This document shows, one piece after another, positions 1 to 5,571 of a DNA stretch of 9,962 bases. The stretch covers positions 1-9,962 of the forward strand of contig DATDEX010000417.1 of NCBI GenBank assembly GCA_036522895.1. Reading direction: 5' to 3'. The first letter of the stretch is position 1. Every line of letters begins with the position of its first letter. This DNA is from JAIOPA01 sp036522895. GTDB lineage: Bacteria > Eisenbacteria > RBG-16-71-46. The notes under the pieces are model-generated. The model was not told the DNA's origin. It saw only the letters and a program-made list of their open reading frames with translations, and did not search any database. A program made the position numbers and the translations under genes.

Positions 1-1142
1 GGCACGGGCGCGACGGGCGGGTCGGGCATCGGGGGCGCGGGCGCCGGCAGGTCGCCCCTTCCGGCCTCGCCGATCTCGCGCGGGCGCGTGCCCGCACGCG
101 AGAGGAGGAACGCACCGGTCCCGATCGTCGAGAGCCCGACCATGAGCAGGACGCCCACGAGCAGGAAGAAGAGCGCCACCGTGCGCACGATCCCCGGCGT
201 GTCCCAGAGGATCGCGCCGAAGCCGAAGATGAACGCCACGAGCAGCGAGCCCGCGACGAGCGGCGCGGTGACGCCGCCCACGCCGAGCTGGCGGCGCGTG
301 AGCTTGCATCCGAGCACGTACGTGGCGGCGATCTGGCCCGCGTACACCACGGCCACGTAGACGAACGGCAGGAAGACCGCGATCGGGATGCCGATCACCG
401 TGACCATGAGCAGCAGCGTGCCCATGAGCACGAGCGGTCCCGAGAGGATCCCGAGCAGCAGCGAGGCGGCCGTGCGGCGCGAGGACGTGATGGCCACCCG
501 CGCGAGCCGCGCCGGGAAGAGCGCCGCCCCGATCCAGCCGAAGAAGAGCGAGACGAGCCACGCGAGGACGATCGTCGCGAGCACGAGCGGCAGGCCCGGC
601 AGGCCGAGCGTCAGCGGCAGGAATCCCACCTGCACGCTCTGGCCGCTCACCCTGGCGCCCTCGGCGGTCAAGCCGCCGCCCACCGCGACGGCGTCGCCGC
701 GCACGATCGCGCCGCGGCGGAGGTCGACCGAGCCGAACACGGCCACCGCGGAGCCCTCGACCTCGCCCTCGACCCGCACCGAGCCGAACACCGTCACGAC
801 GTCGCCCTCGACGCGCTCGCCGGGGCCCACGCGGGCGTCGGAGAACAGCCGCACGATCCCGTTGCCGTTGCCGTTTCCGTGCACCACGATCGGGCCACCC
901 TCGAAGTCGCCGCCGATCGTGACCGCGCTGCTGTCGGTGTCGCGCTCGCTCGTCGTGCGAAGCTCGATCGGGGCGCGATGGCGGATCCGGAGGTGCCGCG
1001 CCGGTCGGGCGTCGTGCGTGCTCGTGGCGCTCGAGTCGATGCCGGCTTCGGCGCGGGCGACGGGCACGGGCGCGACCGCCGCGAGCACGCAGGCCGCGGC
1101 GAGTGCCGCGACCGCGAACCTAGAGGACCAGCAGGCCGACAT
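1..1142 (-). CDS. Bactofilin-like (polymer-forming) multi-pass membrane protein, 3' partial
   Basis: Reading the minus strand from ATG at 1142 gives 380 codons with no stop to the window edge, so the C-terminus is missing. Residues 1-31 look like a signal peptide (hydrophobic run, cut after ARA). Residues about 75-172 are short valine/glycine repeats such as VEGDVVTVFGSV and VEGSAVAVFGSVD, the pattern of bactofilin and other polymer-forming beta-helical domains. Residues about 180-348 hold roughly five hydrophobic segments, including the VTVIGIPIA motif seen in related membrane proteins. A Pro/Ala-rich tail starts near 363. GGAG lies 7 nt upstream of the ATG. The gene starts inside the anti-sigma gene (23-bp overlap), so translation is probably coupled and it belongs to the sigma operon. 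The family call rests on repeat pattern and architecture; the function is unknown. A role as target or sensor in envelope homeostasis is inference from context. Confidence 0.8.
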   Translation of the reverse strand, partial: MSACWSSRFAVAALAAACVLAAVAPVPVARAEAGIDSSATSTHDARPARHLRIRHRAPIELRTTSERDTDSSAVTIGGDFEGGPIVVHGNGNGNGIVRLFSDARVGPGERVEGDVVTVFGSVRVEGEVEGSAVAVFGSVDLRRGAIVRGDAVAVGGGLTAEGARVSGQSVQVGFLPLTLGLPGLPLVLATIVLAWLVSLFFGWIGAALFPARLARVAITSSRRTAASLLLGILSGPLVLMGTLLLMVTVIGIPIAVFLPFVYVAVVYAGQIAATYVLGCKLTRRQLGVGGVTAPLVAGSLLVAFIFGFGAILWDTPGIVRTVALFFLLVGVLLMVGLSTIGTGAFLLSRAGTRPREIGEAGRGDLPAPAPPMPDPPVAPV

Positions 1143-1728
1143 CGGTCATCTCCGCGGTGGCGCGCTCCTCGCGCGGGTGCATCCACCACAGCAGCGCCCC
1201 GCACACGGCGAGCGCGGCGAGCACGGTGATGAGCACGGCGGGATGCGCGAGCGCGTTTCCGAGGAGTCGCAGCAGCCGGCCGGCACTGCCGCCGCCGGCG
1301 AGGGCCACGCCCGTGCGCGCGAGCCCGTCGCTCAGCGTGCGCAGCACGAACGACCCGGTGCTGGTGAGCGAGCGGAGCCCCGCCGCGATCACGCCGTGGA
1401 GCCAGGCGCTCGGCGCCGGCAGCAGGAACGCCGAGACGATGGCGGCGAGGCTCGCGGCGAACGCGCCGGCGTAGGCCCAGCCCAGCACCCGGACCCAGCG
1501 CGGCAGCCGGTGCGGCAGCACGTTCTCCATGATGCGGTCGAACAGCTCGGGGCGCGGGTCCAGGAGCGGCAGGGCGCGCAGCTCGCTCCAGACCAGCCGG
1601 TAGGCGGCGGCCTCGGCCTCGCACTCGCGGCAGCCGGCGACGTGCGCGGCGAAGCGCTCCGCCTCGGCGGGGGCGAGCTCGCCGTCCAGCCAATCCTGAA
1701 GCTTGCGCGCCTCGATGCAGCGATTCAT
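1120..1728 (-). CDS. Membrane-anchored zinc-finger anti-sigma factor
   Basis: This 202-residue protein begins with a ZAS/zf-HC2 anti-sigma domain: C4 and the H29-x3-C33-x2-C36 motif (HVAGCREC) within residues 1-40, preceded by the typical LDGELAPAEAERFAAHV helix. ZAS domains bind the cognate ECF sigma factor and hold it at the membrane. Two hydrophobic segments follow, at about 80-104 and 162-181, leaving a central region of about 55 residues on the other side of the membrane as a possible sensor. The ATG at 1728 overlaps the sigma stop codon as ATGA, with AGGGA 5 nt upstream, which fixes the start and implies translational coupling. An upstream in-frame extension into the sigma gene is open but is only a shadow. 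Anti-sigma identity is secure from motif plus neighbour; the signal it senses cannot be read. Confidence 0.93.
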   Translation of the reverse strand: MNRCIEARKLQDWLDGELAPAEAERFAAHVAGCRECEAEAAAYRLVWSELRALPLLDPRPELFDRIMENVLPHRLPRWVRVLGWAYAGAFAASLAAIVSAFLLPAPSAWLHGVIAAGLRSLTSTGSFVLRTLSDGLARTGVALAGGGSAGRLLRLLGNALAHPAVLITVLAALAVCGALLWWMHPREERATAEMTDVGLLVL

Positions 1729-2294
1729 GACGGTCCCTGGATGCGGTCCTTGAGCAGCGCGCGAGCCCGGTGGATCCGGGCCTTCACGGTGCCGAGCGGC
1801 AGATTCAGTGCTTCGGCGATCTCTTCGTACGACAAGTCCTGCTGGTGGCGCAACAGCACGACGATCCGGTAGTGCTCGGGCAGACCGTCGATGAGCTTCG
1901 ACGTGGCGGATTCTTCCTCGGCATGCGACGTGATCTCGTCGGGCTTCAAGCCCGGGTCCTCGACGTCCATCGTGCGTTCTTCCGTGGACCCGGGCTCGCT
2001 CACGTTGAGCGACACCGTCTTCACCCGCCGCCGCCGGAAGTGATCGATCGCGAGGCGCGAGGCGATGGTGAAGATCCACGCGCTGAACGGTCGTTCCGGA
2101 TCGTACCGGTCGAGCGCCCGGAACACCTTCACGAACGTCTCCTGGACCAGATCCTCCGCGTCCTCGGAGCTCCGCACCACTCGCATGAGAACCGAGTAGA
2201 CCGGACGCTCGTAGCGCCGAACCAGGTCCCGGCAGGCTCGTTGGTCGCCCGACAGGCACCGGCGGACGAGCTCGGCGTCTTCGCCGCCGCTCAC
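1725..2294 (-). CDS. ECF-type RNA polymerase sigma factor (sigma-70 family, RpoE-like)
   Basis: This 189-residue protein has only regions 2 and 4, as ECF sigma factors do. Region 2 spans about 23-91 and includes DAEDLVQETFVKVFRAL and the PFSAWIFTIASRLAIDHFRRRR block for core binding and -10 recognition. An acidic linker covers about 98-130. Region 4 spans about 133-184, with the helix-turn-helix YEEIAEALNLPLGTVKARIHRAR for -35 binding. It would direct RNA polymerase to a small regulon when released by the anti-sigma factor encoded just downstream (4-bp overlap). The start is GTG at 2294: an in-frame TAG lies eight codons upstream and no ATG is available. GGGGA is only about 2 nt before the GTG, so its ribosome site is poor or unusual. 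No signature assigns it to a specific ECF group with confidence. Confidence 0.96.
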   Translation of the reverse strand: MSGGEDAELVRRCLSGDQRACRDLVRRYERPVYSVLMRVVRSSEDAEDLVQETFVKVFRALDRYDPERPFSAWIFTIASRLAIDHFRRRRVKTVSLNVSEPGSTEERTMDVEDPGLKPDEITSHAEEESATSKLIDGLPEHYRIVVLLRHQQDLSYEEIAEALNLPLGTVKARIHRARALLKDRIQGPS

Positions 2295-2324
2295 GTCCCC
2301 GGGGTCCAGTCCGGGCTACGGGTA

Positions 2325-2355
2325 CTGGCGGCCGAAGGTTTCGGCCTGGCGGCCG
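2325..2355 (-). promoter_or_regulatory. Leader hairpin and direct repeat in the sigma-factor 5' leader
   Basis: GGCCGAA (2330-2336) and TTCGGCC (2340-2346) form a perfect 7-bp stem with a 3-nt loop. The 10-bp direct repeat CTGGCGGCCG occurs at 2325-2334 and again at 2346-2355, flanking and overlapping it. If the predicted sigma promoter is right, this structure lies in its leader of about 73 nt, upstream of the GTG start. It could affect translation or be a protein site; the function is unknown. Confidence 0.5.
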
Positions 2356-2373
2356 CTGCTTTCATGCTGGGGC

Positions 2374-2403
2374 ACATTAGGTTCGCGGTCACGAACCGGT
2401 CAA
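2374..2403 (-). promoter_or_regulatory. Predicted promoter of the sigma/anti-sigma operon, with inverted repeat in the spacer
   Basis: On the minus strand, -35 TTGACC (2403-2398) and -10 TAATGT (2379-2374) are separated by 18 bp, putting the transcript start near 2367. The -35 fits the sigma-70 consensus at 5 of 6 positions; the -10 is weaker. The spacer (2380-2397) is itself a perfect inverted repeat, GGTTCG-CGGTCA-CGAACC, a plausible operator for a dimeric regulator. No obvious ECF-type motif (such as GGAAC near -35) is seen, so autoregulation by the encoded sigma is not evident. Confidence 0.5.
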
Positions 2404-2516
2404 GAACCGCACCCGAATTGCACTTGAGCCGCTGCTGGTGCGGGTCCGGGCCCACTCGGAGCGCGCGCGGCCGGGTCCGGGACGACCCCGGCCGGGCCCC
2501 CGTCCCGACCCCACAC

Positions 2517-2530
2517 GCAGGGCGCCCTGC
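2517..2530. repeat. 14-bp perfect palindrome GCAGGGCGCCCTGC
   Basis: A perfect 14-bp palindrome lies about 95 bp upstream of the enolase ATG and about 60 bp before its predicted -35 box. It could be a regulator site, but in DNA this GC-rich such palindromes also arise by chance. Confidence 0.3.
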
Positions 2531-2588
2531 ACGATTCTTGTTCCGCCCGGGACAGGGCGCGCGGCCGCGGTTTTACCCCTCCCTAGCC

Positions 2589-2617
2589 TTGACTGCCCCC
2601 CGCCCGCCGCCTAGCCT
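2589..2617 (+). promoter_or_regulatory. Predicted leaderless promoter of enolase
   Basis: TTGACT (2589-2594) and TAGCCT (2612-2617) are 17 bp apart, a good sigma-70-type pair. The -10 box ends only 8 nt before the enolase ATG at 2626, so transcription should begin at or within 2 nt of the start codon. In keeping with this, the bases just before the ATG (GCCGCGCC) contain no Shine-Dalgarno. Confidence 0.65.
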
Positions 2618-2625
2618 GCCGCGCC

Positions 2626-3942
2626 ATGCTCACCATCGCATCGCTCCACGCCCGCGAGATCCTCGATTCGCGCGGCAACCCCACGCTCGAGGTGGACTGC
2701 GTGCTGGAGGGCGGCGCGCGGGGCCGCGCCGCGGTGCCTTCGGGAGCCTCGACCGGCGAGCACGAGGCGATCGAGTTGCGCGACGGCGACGCCAGGCGCT
2801 ACCGCGGAAAGGGCGTCCAGAAGGCGGTCCGCAACGTGGCCGAGGTGCTCGCGCCGGCGCTCCTCGGCACGGATGCGTTCGACCAGGCCGGCCTGGACGC
2901 GCGGCTGATCGAGCTCGACGGCAGCCCCAACAAGGGCCGGCTCGGAGCCAACGCGCTCCTCGGCGTGTCGATGGCGGTGGCGCACGCCGCGGCGGCCCAG
3001 ATGGACGTGCCGCTTTATCGCCATCTCGGGGGCGTTCACGCGCACGTCCTGCCGGTGCCGCTCATGAACGTGGTGAACGGCGGCGCGCACGCGGACAACA
3101 ACGTGGACCTCCAGGAGTTCATGATCGTGCCGCTCGGCGCCGCGAGCTTCCGCGAGGCGCTCCGCTGGGGCGCCGAGGTGTTCCACGCGCTGCACGGCGT
3201 GCTGAAGAAGCAGGGTCTCGCCACCGCGGTCGGCGACGAGGGCGGCTTCGCCCCCAACCTGCGCTCCAACGAGGAGGCCTTGAAGGTCCTCCTCGCCGCC
3301 ATCGAGGCCGCGGGCTACCGGCCGGGCGAGCAGGTGGCGCTGGCGATCGACGTCGCGGCGAGCGAGCTGTGGCAGAAGGACGGCAGCGGCTACGTGCTCG
3401 CAGGTGAGGGCGGCAAGAAGTTCACCAGCGCGCAGCTCGTGGACTGGTATTCGGGGCTTTGCGAGCGCTACCCGATCGTGAGCATCGAGGACGGTCTCGC
3501 CGAGGACGACTGGGCCGGCTGGGCGACGCTCGCGAAGAAGCTCGGGAACCGCGTCCAGATCGTTGGCGACGACCTGTTCGTGACGAACGTCGTCCGCCTC
3601 GCGCGCGGGATCAAGGAGGGGGTCGCGAACTCGATCCTCGTGAAGGTGAACCAGATCGGGACGCTCACCGAGACGCTGGCGGCGGTGGAGATGGCGCAGC
3701 GCGCCGGCTGGACCGCGGTGATCTCGCATCGCTCGGGCGAGACCGAGGACGTGACGATCAGCGACCTGGCGGTGGCCACGAACGCGGGCCAGATCAAGAC
3801 GGGTTCGCTCTGTCGCACGGACCGGGTCGCGAAGTACAATCAGCTCCTGCGGATCGAGGAGCAGTTGGGCGCCGGCGCCGCGTATCTCGGGCGCGCCGCG
3901 TTCCGGGTGGCGCGCGAGCCCCAGGCGCAGCCCGCGTCGTAA
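2626..3942 (+). CDS. eno: Enolase (phosphopyruvate hydratase)
   Basis: Enolase interconverts 2-phosphoglycerate and phosphoenolpyruvate in cytosolic glycolysis and gluconeogenesis. The 438 residues are near the usual bacterial length (about 430). All expected catalytic parts are present: the loop SGASTGEHEAIELRD (39-53), H155 in NGGAHADNN, E164, E205 in GDEGGFAPN, metal ligands D242 (IDVAASE), E288 (SIEDGLAEDDW) and D315 (GDDLFVTN), catalytic K340 in the signature ILVKVNQIGTLTET, the HRSGETED segment (368-375), and K391 near the end of the barrel. The ATG at 2626 is the family start (MLTIASLHAREILDSRGNPT). There is no Shine-Dalgarno and the predicted -10 box is 8 nt upstream, suggesting a leaderless message. 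The FtsB-like gene follows after 57 bp on the same strand, an arrangement known from many bacteria. Confidence 0.99.
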   Translation: MLTIASLHAREILDSRGNPTLEVDCVLEGGARGRAAVPSGASTGEHEAIELRDGDARRYRGKGVQKAVRNVAEVLAPALLGTDAFDQAGLDARLIELDGSPNKGRLGANALLGVSMAVAHAAAAQMDVPLYRHLGGVHAHVLPVPLMNVVNGGAHADNNVDLQEFMIVPLGAASFREALRWGAEVFHALHGVLKKQGLATAVGDEGGFAPNLRSNEEALKVLLAAIEAAGYRPGEQVALAIDVAASELWQKDGSGYVLAGEGGKKFTSAQLVDWYSGLCERYPIVSIEDGLAEDDWAGWATLAKKLGNRVQIVGDDLFVTNVVRLARGIKEGVANSILVKVNQIGTLTETLAAVEMAQRAGWTAVISHRSGETEDVTISDLAVATNAGQIKTGSLCRTDRVAKYNQLLRIEEQLGAGAAYLGRAAFRVAREPQAQPAS

Positions 3943-3952
3943 CCGACCCGAT

Positions 3953-3972
3953 CCGCGGCACGGAGGCCGCGG
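3953..3972 (+). terminator. GC hairpin between eno and ftsB (possible attenuator or mRNA end)
   Basis: CCGCGGC (3953-3959) pairs perfectly with GCCGCGG (3966-3972) around a 6-nt loop, 10 bp after the enolase stop. No T-run follows, so it is not a classic intrinsic terminator. It could protect the eno 3' end or lower read-through into ftsB, which is needed in far smaller amounts. Confidence 0.45.
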
Positions 3973-3986
3973 AAGCGCCACTTCAC

Positions 3987-3993
3987 AAGGAGG
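3987..3993 (+). promoter_or_regulatory. Strong Shine-Dalgarno of the FtsB-like gene
   Basis: AAGGAGG, a near-perfect anti-16S match, ends 6 nt before the ATG at 4000 and fixes that start. It shows that this organism uses ordinary Shine-Dalgarno initiation, making its absence before eno more meaningful. Confidence 0.85.
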
Positions 3994-3999
3994 TTTCGC

Positions 4000-4368
4000 A
4001 TGAAGCCGCGTGATGTCACCCGCCGCTTCTTCTCCCGCCCGCTCGATCGCGGCCCGCGCGGCAGCCGCGCCCGCAACATTCCGCGCTGGTTCTGGCTCCT
4101 CGCCGGCGTCTGGCTCGCGTGGGTGGCCGTGATCTCGGAGCACAGCTTCTGGCGCATCGCGCGGCTGCGGCGCGAGATCGCCGAGGCCGAGAGCGACACG
4201 CACAAGCTGAAGGACGACACTGCCCGGCTGCAGGCCCAGCTCGCCGACCCCGAGGCCAAGCGCTTCCGCGCCGAGGAGATCGCGCGCACGCAGCACGGCT
4301 GGGCCGCGCCCGGCGAGATCGTCTACAAGCTGCGCGGCGGCGCGGCGCAGTCCGACACGAGCATGTAG
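4000..4368 (+). CDS. ftsB: FtsB/DivIC-family septum formation initiator protein
   Basis: This 122-residue protein has the FtsB/DivIC plan: a short basic cytoplasmic N-terminus (1-28), one membrane segment (about 29-46), an extracytoplasmic coiled coil (about 51-82, LRREIAEAESDTHKLKDDTARLQAQL), and the conserved end GWAAPGEIVYKL (100-111), matching the family pattern around PGE-hydrophobic. FtsB forms a complex with FtsQ and FtsL in the divisome and helps activate septal peptidoglycan synthesis. The N-terminal basic extension (about 28 residues) is longer than in E. coli FtsB, which starts almost at the membrane helix. The position just after enolase supports the assignment, as eno-ftsB is a recurrent gene pair. 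Its 3' end meets the convergent barrel gene with only 4 bp between stop codons. The symbol follows family and context; DivIC would be an equal name. Confidence 0.9.
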   Translation: MKPRDVTRRFFSRPLDRGPRGSRARNIPRWFWLLAGVWLAWVAVISEHSFWRIARLRREIAEAESDTHKLKDDTARLQAQLADPEAKRFRAEEIARTQHGWAAPGEIVYKLRGGAAQSDTSM

Positions 4369-4372
4369 GCCG

Positions 4373-5161
4373 CTACAACCCGACGACCGCCGCCATGCGG
4401 AAGCCGACGCCGCCCACGTCGAGGCCGGCCGGCCGGCCCGTCACGGGGTTGAGAACGGGAAGCCCCGTGGCCTCGTTCACGAGCCCGGTGATCTCGCCGC
4501 TCCGGTAGAGCACGGAGAGCAGCACCGAGTACTTGGAGGCGAAGAACATGTGCACGCCGCCCTCGGCGTAATAGCCGGGGCCGTCCTGCGTGCTCGAGAC
4601 GCGGAACGAGCCACCGAGCTGCGCCGTGGTCGTCGAGTCCGTGCCGAACAGCGTCTGCTCGAACGACGTGCGCGAGTGGGTGTAGCTCTCGAGCCCGCCG
4701 CCCACGAATAGGCGCGCCTGGAAATCGCCCTGGTTGTAGGGCTGCAGGTAGTAGGTGGCGCCGAGGTGCACGGGCACCGTGATGATCTCGGCGCGCACGT
4801 TGATGGCCTGCGAGAGCGCGGGCAGGTACTCCTTCACCGACTTCGCCCGTAACTGCCCCACCCCGGCGGTGATCGCGAGGTTGCGCGTGGCGAAGTAGCG
4901 GAGCTCGCTGTCGAAGAGCCAAGTGAACGTGATCTTCGGGAGCGGGTCGTAGCCACGCGGCGGCGGCGTGATGACCGTGCGATTGTAGAACTGGATGCCG
5001 TCGTTCACGTCTCCGGCATTCACCTGCGTGGGCGTGCCGGAGAGCGCCAGGTTGAGCCGGTGCACCTCGGCGGCGGCGAACGCGGCCGACGGCGCGAGCA
5101 AGGCGGCCATGGCGAGCAGCGCCGGGACTGCGGATCGCGGACGGAACAACGGAACCTCCAT
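4373..5161 (-). CDS. Small outer-membrane beta-barrel protein with signal peptide
   Basis: With ATG at 5161 this is 262 residues. A signal peptide (about 6-29, ending PSAAFA) is followed by alternating-residue, aromatic-rich strands typical of outer-membrane barrels: ITFTWLFDSELRYFA, AEIITVPVHLGATYYL, FQARLFVGGGLESYT, GYYAEGGVHMFFASKYSVLLSVLYR, and a last strand GVGFRMAAVVGL. The size suits an 8- to 10-stranded barrel, but no family (such as OmpW) can be named. The start is uncertain. No ribosome site precedes the ATG, whereas GGAGG (5159-5155), just inside it, sits 5 nt before an in-frame TTG at 5149, giving a cleaner signal peptide MFRPRSAVPALL and 258 residues. A promoter about 43 nt upstream makes it its own transcription unit. 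It converges with ftsB, 4 bp away. Confidence 0.85.
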   Translation of the reverse strand: MEVPLFRPRSAVPALLAMAALLAPSAAFAAAEVHRLNLALSGTPTQVNAGDVNDGIQFYNRTVITPPPRGYDPLPKITFTWLFDSELRYFATRNLAITAGVGQLRAKSVKEYLPALSQAINVRAEIITVPVHLGATYYLQPYNQGDFQARLFVGGGLESYTHSRTSFEQTLFGTDSTTTAQLGGSFRVSSTQDGPGYYAEGGVHMFFASKYSVLLSVLYRSGEITGLVNEATGLPVLNPVTGRPAGLDVGGVGFRMAAVVGL

Positions 5162-5171
5162 GCAGTGGCGG

Positions 5172-5185
5172 GCTGGCGCGCCAGC
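5172..5185 (-). promoter_or_regulatory. 14-bp palindrome in the leader of the barrel gene
   Basis: GCTGGCGCGCCAGC is a perfect palindrome inside the predicted leader of about 43 nt and 10 bp before the ATG. As RNA it would fold on itself or pair between transcripts, and as DNA it could bind a dimeric regulator. The function is unknown. Confidence 0.35.
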
Positions 5186-5210
5186 GGGGTGGACCCGGTC
5201 GAGGCGGGGC

Positions 5211-5239
5211 AGCATACCGGCCAGCCTGTTAGGTCGCAA
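5211..5239 (-). promoter_or_regulatory. Predicted promoter of the outer-membrane barrel gene
   Basis: On the minus strand, -35 TTGCGA (5239-5234) and -10 TATGCT (5216-5211) are spaced 17 bp apart, each matching the sigma-70 consensus at 4 of 6 positions. Transcription would start near 5204, giving a leader of about 43 nt to the ATG or 55 nt to the TTG. Confidence 0.6.
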
Positions 5240-5295
5240 CCGCTTGCGGATGCGGTGTGCGAAGTGAGGTCCACGACAAATCCCGGCGCGCGCCC

Positions 5296-5324
5296 TTGAC
5301 ACTTTCACCCCCCGAGCCTAACTT
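5296..5324 (+). promoter_or_regulatory. Predicted promoter of the initiator tRNA gene
   Basis: A perfect -35 box TTGACA (5296-5301) and -10 TAACTT (5319-5324) are 17 bp apart. The start would fall near 5331, about 6 nt before the mature tRNA, which is the expected arrangement for a stable-RNA promoter. Confidence 0.75.
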
Positions 5325-5336
5325 GGGGCTACGTGA

Positions 5337-5413
<77 letters not shown>

Positions 5414-5416
5414 TTT

Positions 5417-5444
5417 GGCCCCGAGGGCGCAAGCTCTCGGGGCC
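5417..5444 (+). terminator. GNRA-capped hairpin terminator after the tRNA
   Basis: GGCCCCGAG (5417-5425) pairs perfectly with CTCGGGGCC (5436-5444). The stem continues inward with G-T, G-C and C-G pairs to close a GCAA tetraloop, 12 bp in all. It starts 3 nt after the tRNA CCA end. The following bases (TGACCATTTCGG) lack a real T-run, so termination may rely on stem stability or the structure may guide 3' processing. Confidence 0.7.
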
Positions 5445-5571
5445 TGACCATTTCGGGTCGCGCACCGGGCCGAGTGGGCCGCTCGCTGACCGGCTCCGGC
5501 TTCCGGCGGAGCTCGTGCGCTCGCGCCGAGCGAGCCCGCGCCACCCGCCCACAGGCCGACCCGAGGCCGCG

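Larger units (their letters stand above)
2295..2625. other. Divergent intergenic control region between the sigma operon and enolase
   Basis: These 331 bp have no convincing gene; open frames crossing them are extensions of neighbouring frames. They hold a promoter for each direction, an inverted repeat in the sigma promoter, a leader hairpin for the sigma transcript, and several GC palindromes. The middle part (about 2404-2580) is GC-rich with stem-forming stretches, for example GGCCGGG near 2469 facing CCCGGCC near 2487, but nothing in it can be named. Confidence 0.8.

Noticed and set aside
388..1872. Long plus-strand open frame (494 codons)
   Set aside because: It is antisense to the bactofilin-like, anti-sigma and sigma genes. 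Its product is low-complexity Ser/Thr/Pro/Arg-rich with no domain; GC-rich DNA leaves such shadow frames open.
1729..2259. Upstream extension of the anti-sigma frame inside the sigma gene
   Set aside because: The zinc-finger domain starts at MNRC (1728) with ATGA overlap; the extension is an Arg/Ser-rich shadow of the sigma gene.
1770..3407. Plus-strand open frame of 545 codons spanning the sigma gene, the intergenic region and eno
   Set aside because: It is out of frame with enolase and antisense to the sigma factor; the Arg/Ala/Gly-rich product has no recognisable domain.
2611..4296. Minus-strand open frame of 561 codons opposite eno and ftsB
   Set aside because: Enolase on the other strand is certain. 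This frame reads as Arg/Leu/His-rich shadow protein.
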